From positions 1 to 39,664 of the forward strand of contig SHYY01000033.1 of the NCBI GenBank assembly GCA_009692555.1: a stretch of DNA of 39,664 nt, in the 5' to 3' direction. The notes under the pieces were generated by a model. The model saw only the letters and a program-made list of their open reading frames with translations. It was not told where the DNA came from and searched no databases. The stretch comes from Myxococcales bacterium (GTDB lineage: Bacteria > Myxococcota_A > Polyangia > Palsa-1104 > SHYY01). A program made the translations under genes and the position numbers. Positions 7,484 through 17,104 of the stretch are shown one piece after another (positions within the stretch are counted from its first letter, which is position 1; every line of letters begins with the position of its first letter).

Positions 7484-9649
7484 ATGCGGAACCGCCTCCT
7501 CGCAGTGGTCGTCGTGGGTTCGCTCCTCACCGCGGCCTCGGCCTTCGCCCAGGGCAAGATCTCGGCCTCCCCGACGCCGCTGAAGGTGGGCGGGGCCAAG
7601 GTCGGCTTCACCACCACGCCGGTGATGCTCACGATCACCAACATCGGGGCCGGCCAGCTCAAGGTGAAGGACGCCACGCTGTCGGGCCCCAACGCCGCCG
7701 AGTTCAAGCTCCCCGGCCTGCCCGGCTTCCCGGTCAACCTCGCCCCGGGCGTGACCTTCACGATCAACGTCTCGCTCACCCCGGCGCAGATGGGGCCGCG
7801 CACCGCCACGCTGACTCTCGGCAGCGACGATCCGAACCTCCCGACGCTCGGCGTCCCGGTCTCCGGCAGCGGCGGCGATCCGGCGATCTCTCTTGACGTG
7901 GGGACGATGTCCTTCGGCAACGTGCGCGTCGGCGTCCCGTCGCCGGTCAACATCGGCACGATCTCGAACACCGGCGGCGCCGATCTCAAGGTGACCGACA
8001 TCAAGATCGCGGGCGCGCACCCCGGCGACTTCACCGTCATGGCGATGGGCGTGCCCGGCTTGGTGCAGGCCAACAGCGCGGCCAAGTTCAACGTCATCTT
8101 CAAGCCCACCCTGCTCGGCAACCGCTCGGCGCAGATCGTCATCACCAGCGACGACGTCAACAACCCGACCAAGCTGGTCGGCCTGATCGGCATCGGCACG
8201 CAGTCGATGCTCTCCTACTCCCCGATGGCGCTCGCCTTTGGCACGCAGAAGATCGGCATCGCGGGCATGCCGAAGAGCGTCACCATCACCAACGCCGGCA
8301 GCGACGCGGCGAACGTCATCGCGATCACCTTCGGCGGCGCCAACGGGTCGTGGTTCGGCCTCGCCCAGACGCCGATGCTGCCGGCGAAGGTCCCCGGGAT
8401 GAACGGCACGCTGCCGATCAACGTGGTGGCCAATCCGCAGGCGCTCGGCGCGGGCACCGGGATCATGACGATCATGACCGACGATCCGAAGACGCCGAAG
8501 ATGGACGTCATGCTCACCACCAGCGGCATCGGCGGCTCGATCCTGGTCACGCCGAACTTCATCGACTTCGGCCCGATCGCGATCAACGGCTCGTCGAAGT
8601 CGATGCCGATCACCATGAAGAACGTCGGCAGCGACGAGATCAACGTCACCAAGTTCACCCTCGCGGGCGACAACCCGACCGCCTTCACCGTCGAGCAGGA
8701 GCCGATGACCCCGCTCCCGATCGCGGCCGGGATGAGCGTGACCTTCGCCGTCCTCTTCAAGCCGATCGACGAGATGATGATGATGATGCCGATGGCGATG
8801 CACTACCGCGCCGAGATCCAGCTCACCACCGACGATCCGAAGAAGAAGCTGATCAAGCTCCCGCTCGACGGGGACGGCGCCTTGGCGGGGATCGCCGTCG
8901 CCCCGATGATGCTCACCTTCGGGACGGTGGCGATCAACAGCCAGATGCCGCGCGATTTCACCATCACCAACACCGGCGACGCGCCGCTCGCGGTGACCAA
9001 GGTGACCCTCGGCGGGATGTCGGCCGGCTCCTACCGCCTCGACTCGCCCGGCCCCTTCATGATCGACGGCAAGGCGACGCAGAAGGTGGCGATCACCTTC
9101 AGCCCGTCGTCGGTGGGGCCGCTCAACGCCACCGCCGAGGTCAACGCCACCGGCTTCATGCCGATCCAGATCACCCTCACCGGCACGGGCGTGGCCCCGG
9201 TGCTCGGCGTGAACCGGCCGGACCTGGTGTTCCCCGACGCGGTGCCGGTGGGCCTCATCTCGGACTCCGAGGTGGTGGGGATCAAGAACGGCGGGACGAT
9301 CCCGATCACCCTGACCGGGATCAGCTCCAGCGACCCGACGGTGTTCACGATCGACTCGTCGCTGACCAAGTTCCAGCTCCCGCCGGGCGCGGAGACCAGC
9401 TTCGCGGTGACCTTCAAGCCGAAGATGACCGGCGCGCACACCGGCGTCCTCACCGTCTCGGGCGTGGGGGCGATGGCGACGGTGAAGGCCACCGGGATCG
9501 GGTCGCTGCCCCAGGTCCGAAGGCCGACCCAGCCGACCGGCTGCACCGTCGGTGGAGGGGGTCCTTCTGGAACGGAATGGCAGGGGTTCGGTGCGGCGGG
9601 GCTGCTGATGGCGCTCGGACTGCTGCTGCGAAGGCGGCGGGCCCGGTAG
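7484..9649 (+). CDS. ASH/choice-of-anchor-D repeat protein with MYXO-CTERM-like tail
   Basis: The 721-residue protein has a Sec signal peptide (residues 1 to about 23, ending AFAQ). It contains some six immunoglobulin-like repeats of about 100 residues of the ASPM-SPD2-Hydin / choice-of-anchor-D type. Each shows an FGTVAINSQ-like strand, ITNTGD turns and a VTFKP closing strand. The C-terminus has a Gly-Cys motif, a Gly-rich spacer, a hydrophobic helix (GLLMALGLLL) and an RRRRAR cluster, a MYXO-CTERM-like anchor. It is most likely a surface stalk or adhesin scaffold; no catalytic motif is present. It has a good Shine-Dalgarno (AAGGACGG). The stop abuts, with no gap, the stop of the convergent Cys-rich lipoprotein gene. 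Confidence 0.85.
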   Translation: MRNRLLAVVVVGSLLTAASAFAQGKISASPTPLKVGGAKVGFTTTPVMLTITNIGAGQLKVKDATLSGPNAAEFKLPGLPGFPVNLAPGVTFTINVSLTPAQMGPRTATLTLGSDDPNLPTLGVPVSGSGGDPAISLDVGTMSFGNVRVGVPSPVNIGTISNTGGADLKVTDIKIAGAHPGDFTVMAMGVPGLVQANSAAKFNVIFKPTLLGNRSAQIVITSDDVNNPTKLVGLIGIGTQSMLSYSPMALAFGTQKIGIAGMPKSVTITNAGSDAANVIAITFGGANGSWFGLAQTPMLPAKVPGMNGTLPINVVANPQALGAGTGIMTIMTDDPKTPKMDVMLTTSGIGGSILVTPNFIDFGPIAINGSSKSMPITMKNVGSDEINVTKFTLAGDNPTAFTVEQEPMTPLPIAAGMSVTFAVLFKPIDEMMMMMPMAMHYRAEIQLTTDDPKKKLIKLPLDGDGALAGIAVAPMMLTFGTVAINSQMPRDFTITNTGDAPLAVTKVTLGGMSAGSYRLDSPGPFMIDGKATQKVAITFSPSSVGPLNATAEVNATGFMPIQITLTGTGVAPVLGVNRPDLVFPDAVPVGLISDSEVVGIKNGGTIPITLTGISSSDPTVFTIDSSLTKFQLPPGAETSFAVTFKPKMTGAHTGVLTVSGVGAMATVKATGIGSLPQVRRPTQPTGCTVGGGGPSGTEWQGFGAAGLLMALGLLLRRRRAR

Positions 9650-10519
9650 CTACGGCGTGCAGACGCCGACCTTGTCGGCCTTCACCGTCATCGACAGGTC
9701 GTTGCACTTCTGACCCATCGGGCAGGCAACCAGCTTCGCGCCGGTGCGGCAGTAGTGACGGCAGACGCTCCCCATCATCGCGGTGGTGCGGCAGCTCAGC
9801 CCGGGCAGGCAACCGTTCAGGTACATGCACGCTTCCCCCTCCTTCGCCGTCCCGGGCGACGAGCAGATGCCGTAGCCCTGGATGAAGGTGGCGTAGCAGC
9901 CGCCGTTCATCACGCAGTTCTGGAGGAACGGGTCGCAGCCGTCGCGGCACTCGCCCACGTCGACGCCGACCGAGACGCAGGCGCGCCCGGAGTAGGTGCC
10001 GCCGTCCGGCCCGCCGTCGACGGAGGTGAACACGCCGCCGTCCTGCGGGCAGTTGTTCTTGTTCGGGTCGCACTGGGAGCGGGAAGAGGGCGCGCAGGAG
10101 TAGAAGCCGAGGCCGGCGACGAAGCAGGAGTAGCCGGTGCGCTGGCAGAGGTTGTTGCGGTCGCAGATCGTGACGCAGTTCCCCTGCTGGGTGCAGTGGC
10201 CGCCGCCGGGGCAGTTCGGGTTGATCCCGTCCGCGTCGTTCTTCTTGCTGCTGCAGGTGGCGCTGCAGTAGCCCTCGGGCCATGTGGCCCCCTGCGAGTC
10301 CTTGGTGATGCAGACCGGCTTGGTGCCATCGCACTGGGCGGGCTTGGTGCAGGGCTCGCCCGTCGCTGCGAGCTGCATGCTCATGTCCTCGGTGGGGGCC
10401 ATGGTCAGGTCCTGCTGGCTCGCCAGGTCCGCCTTGCCACCGTCGGCAGGCGGGGTCTTTCCGCCACAGCCGATCACCGCCAATGAAAGGGAGAATAAGA
10501 GAAGCGCCCGGGTTTTCAT
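9650..10519 (-). CDS. Cys-rich lipoprotein of unknown function
   Basis: The 289-residue protein begins with a lipoprotein signal ending AVIGC. An Asp-Leu linker follows (ADLASQQDLTMAP), then a domain with about 30 cysteines spaced in small clusters such as CSATCSS and CRDGCDP. The pattern suggests a disulphide-stabilised extracellular domain of small EGF-like or 'tail' repeats, common in myxobacterial lipoproteins, with no enzymatic motif. Upstream of ATG 10519 the minus strand reads TGTAAT then six bases, a near-consensus -10 box at leaderless spacing. ATG 10537 is an alternative start. It is convergent with the ASH-repeat gene and lies 44 bp downstream of the CehA-like gene on the same strand. 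Confidence 0.82.
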   Translation of the reverse strand: MKTRALLLFSLSLAVIGCGGKTPPADGGKADLASQQDLTMAPTEDMSMQLAATGEPCTKPAQCDGTKPVCITKDSQGATWPEGYCSATCSSKKNDADGINPNCPGGGHCTQQGNCVTICDRNNLCQRTGYSCFVAGLGFYSCAPSSRSQCDPNKNNCPQDGGVFTSVDGGPDGGTYSGRACVSVGVDVGECRDGCDPFLQNCVMNGGCYATFIQGYGICSSPGTAKEGEACMYLNGCLPGLSCRTTAMMGSVCRHYCRTGAKLVACPMGQKCNDLSMTVKADKVGVCTP

Positions 10520-10563
10520 CCCGCCATTACAGCCCATCGCCGCGAAAATGGAAAGTTTGAGCC

Positions 10564-13500
10564 CTACGGCTGGAAGGGGCCGCGCCAGCCGCCGCCATCG
10601 ACGTCGACGAAGATCGCGTTGGTGAAGGCGAGCGAAGGCACTCCGCGGCCGGCGAGATCCATCTTCTCCACCAGATCGGCGACCGGCGTGCTCGCGCCCA
10701 CCTGGGCCGGGATCACCGGGAACAGCCCGACGTCGCCGGTGGCGCGCGCCACCAGCCAGAGGTCCTTCCCCTGGGCGCCCGCGCGCTGGCGTGCGAGCAG
10801 CATCGCCGGATCGAGATCGTTCACGTCGAGGACGATCTCCAGGCGACGGGTGGCAGGATTGCCGGGCACCACCTCCACCTGCTTGACCGTCAGCGGGCGC
10901 ACCCCGCCGATCCCGAGGGCGCAGCGCGCCGACGGCTTGGCGCGCGCGCTCCAGCACAGCGCCGGCACGAGGGGCGCGAGGCCCATCCCTTTCGGCGCCG
11001 GCACATCGAAGGTGTTGTTGGCGAAGATCTCGACGGTGTCGACGGGCGCCCATGCCGGACTCTGCACCGCGACGTGGATCTTCAGCGGCCCCGCGGGGTG
11101 CAGCACCGCGCCCCCGATCCCCATCCCGTCGACGGTGAACTGGAGGAACGGCCCGTTCGTCACCACCACGTCGCGCGCTTTCCCCTGCCCGGTCACCGTC
11201 GCTGCGACCGCATCGGCGAGGCCCGCGGCGATCGCCTGCTGCGAGTCGTCGGGCACCCGCACCAGCGTGCGCGGGAGGCCGCCCGGGCTGGAGATCCACT
11301 CGTGCGAATCGGAGACACCGGTCGGGGTCGGGGTGAAGCCGAAGGAGAGGAAGTTCATCCAATCGCGCAGGTTGACGTCGACCTTCATGTCGATCCGCTC
11401 GTTGTCCATCACCGTCTCGGGGATGGAGTGCCCGTTGTAGATCTCGACCGCGTCGAACTCGGGCGCGAACAGCGGCGCACCCTCGGGGAGGCCGAGCACC
11501 AGCGCGTTGATCGGCTGGATGGCGGCGTCGCCGAAGAAGGTGCGCGCGGCGAAGTCGAAGCGCAGGCCGGCGCGGTCGAAGGTGTTCTGGAAGGTGCTGA
11601 AGGCCCCTGGGAGGCCGCGCGGGTGGTTGACCTGGACCATCTTCGCCCCGAGGGTGCGGAGCCCCTTCCAGATCTCCGGCGGCGGGATCGAGAGGCCCAT
11701 CTCGCCGCCCGCCCAGTCGAACGCGCCCCCGTTCGGCGACATCGGATCGACCGTCAGCGGGAAGGCGTTGAAGTGACCGTAGTCCCACGCCGTCACCTCG
11801 ATCCCGATCGCGCTGTCGAGGAGATCGCGTGCGTCGAGGGCGTCGATCAGCGGCGCGTAGTCGAACACCACGTCGTGCTCCGACGAGGCGATGAAGTCGG
11901 CGCCGTCGACGAGGTAGGAGAGCACGCGGTCCTCGGGCGGCGCGGCGGCGTCGGGCGAGATGTGCGAGTGCTGGTGGAAGTCGCACGCCACGTAGCCCGG
12001 CGTCGGCGCGACGCGATCGAGCACCGCGTCGATCTTCACGCCGGCGGAGGTGAGGTCGACCACCTGCTCGAAGCGGCTCCACTCGGGGCCGCGCGAGACC
12101 ACCACCCGGTAGCGCCCCGGCGTGAGCGGGATCGGGTGATCGGTCTTCTCCATGCGCGAGGAGTCGCCGCGGCGCGAGTGGATCCACTGGGCCACGCCGT
12201 GGGGGAACGCATCGCGCACGGTGTCGCGGAAGCGGCGATCGGGCACGACGCCGGGCGCACCGACGACGGTGATCTTCGCCGGGATGCCCTGGCCGGCGCG
12301 ATCCTTGACGGTGTAGGCGATCAGCGCCACCGGCGGGACGGCGAGCGCAATGCCCTCCGAGGGCACCATCGCCACCACCTCCGCGCCGCGCCGCCAGCCA
12401 TCGCCTTCGGCCTGGAAGCGATACTTGCCGGGAGGCAGTGCGCCGGTGAACTTCCCGCCCTCGCCGGCGGTCAGCGTGGTGACGAGCGCGGACGCCTCGG
12501 GGACATCCGGGAGGCGAACGGTCACGCGCGCCCCGGCGCCGCCAGCGACGGTGCCCGAGAACGGCCCGGTCGCCTCGCCGCGCACCCCGTGGACCTGCGC
12601 GGTCACGTCGCCCACGTCGCGCCCGAAGACGAGCGCCACCTCGCGCGAGGCGGTGCCCAGCGCGGGGATGTGAAGCGAGGTGCCCTTGGCGCCGAAGGCA
12701 TCGAACTGCGCCGAGAGCGCGTAGGCCTCGACGTCAACGCCAGCGACGGGAACGAACGATCCGAGGAGCGATTTGTCAGCGAACACCGGCACGATCCCCC
12801 ACGCCGTGCCGCGCCCCAGGAAGGCGCCGTAGGCCACCAGCGGGTACTTCGCGGCGCCGGTGATATCGGAGAACCCGAGCTCGCCGAAGCCGATGTAGGG
12901 GTGGAAGATCTCGACCCCCGCGCCGGTGTCGCTGAGGGTGCCCCACAGCGTTGCCTCCTCGATCGCGGTGCCGTTGTAGAAGGTGTAGATCACGCGCAGC
13001 TTCGTCTCACCGGGCATGAGGATGTAGGTGACCGCGCCACGCACCTGGAGATCGATGTCGGCCAGGTAGTCGGGCTGGATCGCGAGGGCGAAGCTGCCGA
13101 GGCCGGGGAGGTTGATGAAGTCGTCCTTCGCGTCGTGGCCGCGGAAGCGCAGGACCGCGGGACCGCCCTGCGAGCCGTCGCGCACCACCTCCGCTTCGGT
13201 GAAGTTCAGCGTGCGGCCGAGCTGGAAGAAGGGCGAGACCTCGCCCAGCTGATCGCCCACGGGATCGGCGACGTGGTCGAAGTCGATCACGTTGCCGCCG
13301 AAGGGGCAGGGGCCGATCGCGCGGCCGGGCGCCTGCACCACGATCCGCACCTTGTCGTTGCGCATGAAGTAGTCGCCCGGCAGGCCCTGCGACGCGGGGC
13401 CCGGGATGCGCTCCTTCTCGAAGCTGGCCATCGTCATTCGCCCGGCCGCGGCGATCGCCGCTCCCCCCGTCGGTGGGAGGGGGGGGAGCGCGACGTCGAG

Positions 13501-13575
13501 CGGATCGGGCGGCGGGTTGCTGCAGCCGAGTACGAGCGTGGCGAGAGCAACGGAAAATACGACAGGCAGGCGCAT
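10564..13575 (-). CDS. CehA/McbA-type PHP metallohydrolase lipoprotein
   Basis: The 1003-residue product starts with a lipoprotein signal (LVLGC, Cys18). An N-terminal beta-rich region of about 330 residues comes next, then a carboxypeptidase-regulatory-like Ig segment (GKFTGALPPGKYRF, around residue 370-400). From about residue 525 there is a PHP-like metallohydrolase domain: DFHQHSHISPDA at about 530, SEHDV at about 567, and GVSDSHEW near 755. This is the arrangement of the CehA/McbA family, first known from carbaryl hydrolases, most members of which have unknown substrates. A C-terminal beta domain completes it. It is an envelope-anchored hydrolase, possibly of esters or phosphoesters. A TATGCT box lies 6 nt before the ATG. 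It is divergent from the PocR/sigma-54 activator, which may control it. Confidence 0.85.
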   Translation of the reverse strand: MRLPVVFSVALATLVLGCSNPPPDPLDVALPPLPPTGGAAIAAAGRMTMASFEKERIPGPASQGLPGDYFMRNDKVRIVVQAPGRAIGPCPFGGNVIDFDHVADPVGDQLGEVSPFFQLGRTLNFTEAEVVRDGSQGGPAVLRFRGHDAKDDFINLPGLGSFALAIQPDYLADIDLQVRGAVTYILMPGETKLRVIYTFYNGTAIEEATLWGTLSDTGAGVEIFHPYIGFGELGFSDITGAAKYPLVAYGAFLGRGTAWGIVPVFADKSLLGSFVPVAGVDVEAYALSAQFDAFGAKGTSLHIPALGTASREVALVFGRDVGDVTAQVHGVRGEATGPFSGTVAGGAGARVTVRLPDVPEASALVTTLTAGEGGKFTGALPPGKYRFQAEGDGWRRGAEVVAMVPSEGIALAVPPVALIAYTVKDRAGQGIPAKITVVGAPGVVPDRRFRDTVRDAFPHGVAQWIHSRRGDSSRMEKTDHPIPLTPGRYRVVVSRGPEWSRFEQVVDLTSAGVKIDAVLDRVAPTPGYVACDFHQHSHISPDAAAPPEDRVLSYLVDGADFIASSEHDVVFDYAPLIDALDARDLLDSAIGIEVTAWDYGHFNAFPLTVDPMSPNGGAFDWAGGEMGLSIPPPEIWKGLRTLGAKMVQVNHPRGLPGAFSTFQNTFDRAGLRFDFAARTFFGDAAIQPINALVLGLPEGAPLFAPEFDAVEIYNGHSIPETVMDNERIDMKVDVNLRDWMNFLSFGFTPTPTGVSDSHEWISSPGGLPRTLVRVPDDSQQAIAAGLADAVAATVTGQGKARDVVVTNGPFLQFTVDGMGIGGAVLHPAGPLKIHVAVQSPAWAPVDTVEIFANNTFDVPAPKGMGLAPLVPALCWSARAKPSARCALGIGGVRPLTVKQVEVVPGNPATRRLEIVLDVNDLDPAMLLARQRAGAQGKDLWLVARATGDVGLFPVIPAQVGASTPVADLVEKMDLAGRGVPSLAFTNAIFVDVDGGGWRGPFQP

Positions 13576-13581
13576 TCACGC

Positions 13582-13587
13582 AGCATA
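13582..13587 (-). promoter_or_regulatory. Leaderless-type -10 box (TATGCT) for the CehA-like gene
   Basis: On the minus strand TATGCT is followed by GCGTGA and the ATG at 13575, a spacing of 6 nt. Confidence 0.5.
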
Positions 13588-13611
13588 CGCCGGTCGGGCG
13601 CGGTGAGGGAG

Positions 13612-13642
13612 GGTGCGGGAGTGGTGCGGGAGGGTGCGAGAG
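13612..13642. promoter_or_regulatory. Three phased direct repeats (GGTGCGGGAG), candidate operator
   Basis: GGTGCGGGAG occurs at 13612-13621 and 13623-13632, and GGTGCGAGAG at 13633-13642. The start-to-start spacings of 11 and 10 bp are close to one helical turn. The array sits between the divergent CehA-like and sigma-54 activator genes, where a regulator would act. Confidence 0.4.
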
Positions 13643-13673
13643 AGGGTCCGCACGGGATGCCCGACTCCTGGGG

Positions 13674-13679
13674 TACACT
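13674..13679 (+). promoter_or_regulatory. Leaderless-type -10 box (TACACT) for the first activator
   Basis: TACACT is followed by 7 nt and GTG 13687. It supports GTG 13687 over the upstream in-frame ATG 13657, which would place the promoter inside the coding region. Confidence 0.5.
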
Positions 13680-13686
13680 TCCGCGC

Positions 13687-15057
<1,371 letters not shown>

Positions 15058-15066
15058 ACCGCTTGC

Positions 15067-15072
15067 TATCAT
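15067..15072 (+). promoter_or_regulatory. Leaderless-type -10 box (TATCAT) for the PIG-L gene
   Basis: TATCAT is followed by GCGCGGC and ATG 15080 (7 nt). This makes 15080 a better start than ATG 15071, which overlaps the box. Confidence 0.5.
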
Positions 15073-15079
15073 GCGCGGC

Positions 15080-15919
15080 ATGACCCCGATGACGATCGTC
15101 ATTGTCTTTGCCCATCCCGACGACAGCGAGTTCTTTGCCGCGGGGACGCTCGCCAAATGGGCGCGCGCCGGCCACATCGTCCAAGCGATCTGCAGCACCG
15201 ACGGGGCGCTCGGCACGATGCGGCGCGACGTCACCCGGAAGGAGCTGGCCGCACTGCGCGCCTCCGAGCTGGCGCGGGCGATGGAGACGATCGGCGCAAG
15301 GCCGCCGATCCTCCTCGGCTTCCCCGACGGCGACCTGCGCCGCCACGGCGACGCGCTGTTCGAGCGCCTGGTGTACTGGCTGCGCAAGCTCAAGGCGGAT
15401 CGCGTGGTCACCTTCGATCCGTGGCGGCAGTACGAGATCCACCCGGATCACATCGAGGCCGGGCGGCGCGCATCCGAGGCGGCGGTCTTCTCCTGCTTCC
15501 CGCTGCTCTTCCCGCTCCACCTCGAGGAGGGGCTCGAGCCGGTCCAGCCGAAGGAGGTCTGGTACATGACCCCGTCGCAGCACCGGCCGAACCGGGTGGT
15601 AGATATTCGCGAGACGCTGGCCACCAAGATCGCCGCGCTCCTGTGCCACGAGTCGCAGGTGGAGATGCTCGCCGCGTGGTTCGTCCCGGGGGCCGATCCG
15701 CGCAATCTCTCGACGGCGGAGCGCGCCAAGCTCGAGGGTGGCGCGAGCGATTTCCTGCGCAAGATGGCGGGAGGTGTCGCGCAGGCCGACGTCGCGAAGA
15801 CGGCGCAGCTCGCCGAGGCCTTCTACGCTCTCCAGGTCGGCCCCGGCCACTTCGACAACTACCAGGAGATGTTCCTCGACATGGCGGGGGCGCCTCCGAA
15901 GCCACCGGAGGTCTCGTAG
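15080..15919 (+). CDS. PIG-L family deacetylase
   Basis: The 279-residue product carries the zinc-binding AHPDDSE motif (residues 11-17) and a second metal motif HPDH (121-124), the two hallmarks of the LmbE/PIG-L family. These enzymes remove N-acetyl groups from N-acetylglucosamine conjugates; bacterial members act in mycothiol or bacillithiol synthesis, antibiotic maturation or glycan editing. There is no signal peptide, so it acts in the cytoplasm. Its length is somewhat above that of BshB-type enzymes, and the sequence does not name the substrate. The stop is 3 bp from that of the convergent thiD gene. No neighbouring glycosyltransferase points to a pathway. Confidence 0.87.
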   Translation: MTPMTIVIVFAHPDDSEFFAAGTLAKWARAGHIVQAICSTDGALGTMRRDVTRKELAALRASELARAMETIGARPPILLGFPDGDLRRHGDALFERLVYWLRKLKADRVVTFDPWRQYEIHPDHIEAGRRASEAAVFSCFPLLFPLHLEEGLEPVQPKEVWYMTPSQHRPNRVVDIRETLATKIAALLCHESQVEMLAAWFVPGADPRNLSTAERAKLEGGASDFLRKMAGGVAQADVAKTAQLAEAFYALQVGPGHFDNYQEMFLDMAGAPPKPPEVS

Positions 15920-15922
15920 CGG

Positions 15923-16693
15923 TCAGCGCAGCCGCAGGAACGGCCGTCCGCGCCCCACCGGCCGCGCTCCGGCGATCCGGTCCGCCACCCGTCGGTGAGC
16001 GCGGACCACCGCCGCGCGCAGCGACTGCCCGAGCGCGAGCGCGCACGCGATCTCCGTCGAGAGCGCGCATCCCGTCCCATGCGGCGTCGTCCCCGGGCGG
16101 CGCGGCGAGGAGAACAGTAGCGGCTCGCCCTCGTCGAGCAGCAGGTCGATCACCGGGTCGCCCTCGAGGTGCCCGCCCTTCACCAGCACCGCGCGCGGAC
16201 CAAGCGCACGGACCGCCTTCGCCGCCGCGAGCTGCCCCGCGCGATCCTCGACCGGTCGCCCCGTGAGCGCCTGCGCCTCGTCGCGGTTCGGCGTGATCAG
16301 CTCCGCGAGCGGCAACAGCGGCCCGAGCGCCGCCAGCGGATCCCCGTCGAGGAGCACGGCACCGAACGACGCACGCAGCACCGGATCGAGCACCAGCGGC
16401 ACCCCGCGGGCGACCAGCGGCGCCAGCGCCCGCGCCACCTCCCGCGCCACCGCCCCATCGCCGAGCATCCCGATCTTCACCGCCGCGATCGGCAGATCGG
16501 CGATCAGCGCGTCGAGCTGCGCCCCGACCAGCTCCGCCGCCATCGCGCGAAAAGAGTGGCAGCGCGCGCTGTCCTGCACCGTCAGCGCGGTCGCGATCGC
16601 CGCCGGATGGAGCCCGGCAGCGACGACCGTGGCCACATCGGCGATCAGCCCCGCGCCGCCCGACGGATCGAGTCCGGCGACGATCAGCACCAC
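15923..16693 (-). CDS. thiD: Hydroxymethylpyrimidine/phosphomethylpyrimidine kinase
   Basis: The 256-residue enzyme belongs to the ribokinase-like PfkB/ThiD fold. Visible motifs, in order, are AGLDPSGGAGL at the N-terminus, DPVLRAS in the middle, TPNRDEAQALTG, VLVKGGH, and the anion-hole/catalytic HGTGCALS near the C-terminus. It phosphorylates hydroxymethylpyrimidine and its monophosphate for thiamine synthesis in the cytoplasm. The frame lacks an ATG in a sensible place; GTG 16693 (or 16690) precedes the conserved core and is my choice, though the nearest GGAGG lies 15 nt upstream, so the start is uncertain. It follows the small basic protein gene by 26 bp on the same strand. No TPP riboswitch was seen upstream. 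Confidence 0.88.
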   Translation of the reverse strand: MVLIVAGLDPSGGAGLIADVATVVAAGLHPAAIATALTVQDSARCHSFRAMAAELVGAQLDALIADLPIAAVKIGMLGDGAVAREVARALAPLVARGVPLVLDPVLRASFGAVLLDGDPLAALGPLLPLAELITPNRDEAQALTGRPVEDRAGQLAAAKAVRALGPRAVLVKGGHLEGDPVIDLLLDEGEPLLFSSPRRPGTTPHGTGCALSTEIACALALGQSLRAAVVRAHRRVADRIAGARPVGRGRPFLRLR

Positions 16694-16719
16694 CCGCGGC
16701 GAGGGTGCCTCCGGCTCGG

Positions 16720-17058
16720 TCAGCGGCTCTTCGCCGCGCCGCGGGTGGCGCGCCCCCCGGCCTTGGCGTTCTCCTTGGTCGTCTTCGCGTTCGCCTTCCA
16801 GGTCGACTTCGCCGAGCCCCGGCCGCCCTGGAAGAGGGCGCGCGTGGTGCGACCGACCGTGCGACTGCCGTCGACCAGCGCCCCTCCCCCGGTCTTGGCG
16901 GCGTTCCTGACCGTCCCCTGGCGTTCCTTTCGAGCGACAGCGAGCGCCGTGCCGCGGGGAGCGGTCTTGGCCTTGCCGGCCAGCGCCGGCCGGGCGAGCG
17001 AGAGCGGGAGCACCAGCGGCGCGATGGCGGCGATCAGGCAACGGAGAAGGATGCGCAT
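16720..17058 (-). CDS. Small basic exported protein carrying a repeat-encoded segment
   Basis: The 112-residue product has a signal peptide (hydrophobic to about residue 27, ending ALAG). The mature part is rich in Ala, Lys, Arg, Gly and Thr with almost no hydrophobic core. Residues about 32-47 (TAPRGTALAVARKERQ) are encoded by a 49-bp repeat found identically in yacG at 27159-27207. The start is firm: ATG 17058 has AAAGGTG five bases upstream and a TATAAT -10 box further back. I do not recognise a family. The composition would suit a periplasmic DNA- or polyanion-binding peptide, or an anchor to acidic surface polymers, but this is only a guess. It probably shares a transcript with thiD. Confidence 0.6.
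   Translation of the reverse strand: MRILLRCLIAAIAPLVLPLSLARPALAGKAKTAPRGTALAVARKERQGTVRNAAKTGGGALVDGSRTVGRTTRALFQGGRGSAKSTWKANAKTTKENAKAGGRATRGAAKSR
16916..16964 (-). repeat. 49-bp exact repeat, copy A (in frame within a gene)
   Basis: Read on the minus strand, this segment is identical over 49 bp to 27159-27207; the core includes CGCTCGCTGTCGCTCG and AAAGGAACGCC. Both copies are read in the same frame of their host genes as PRGTALAVARKERQ. Flanking bases differ at once on both sides. Confidence 0.9.
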
Positions 17059-17089
17059 CCGACACCTTTATTTTTCAGTCTGGACGGGG

Positions 17090-17097
17090 ATTATACT
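17090..17097. promoter_or_regulatory. Overlapping divergent -10 boxes
   Basis: The minus strand reads a perfect TATAAT (17095-17090) serving the small basic protein gene. The plus strand reads TATACT (17092-17097), 7 nt before ATG 17105 of the dipeptidase. Four bases are shared, so the two promoters would compete for polymerase. Confidence 0.6.
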
Positions 17098-17104
17098 CGC
17101 GCCC

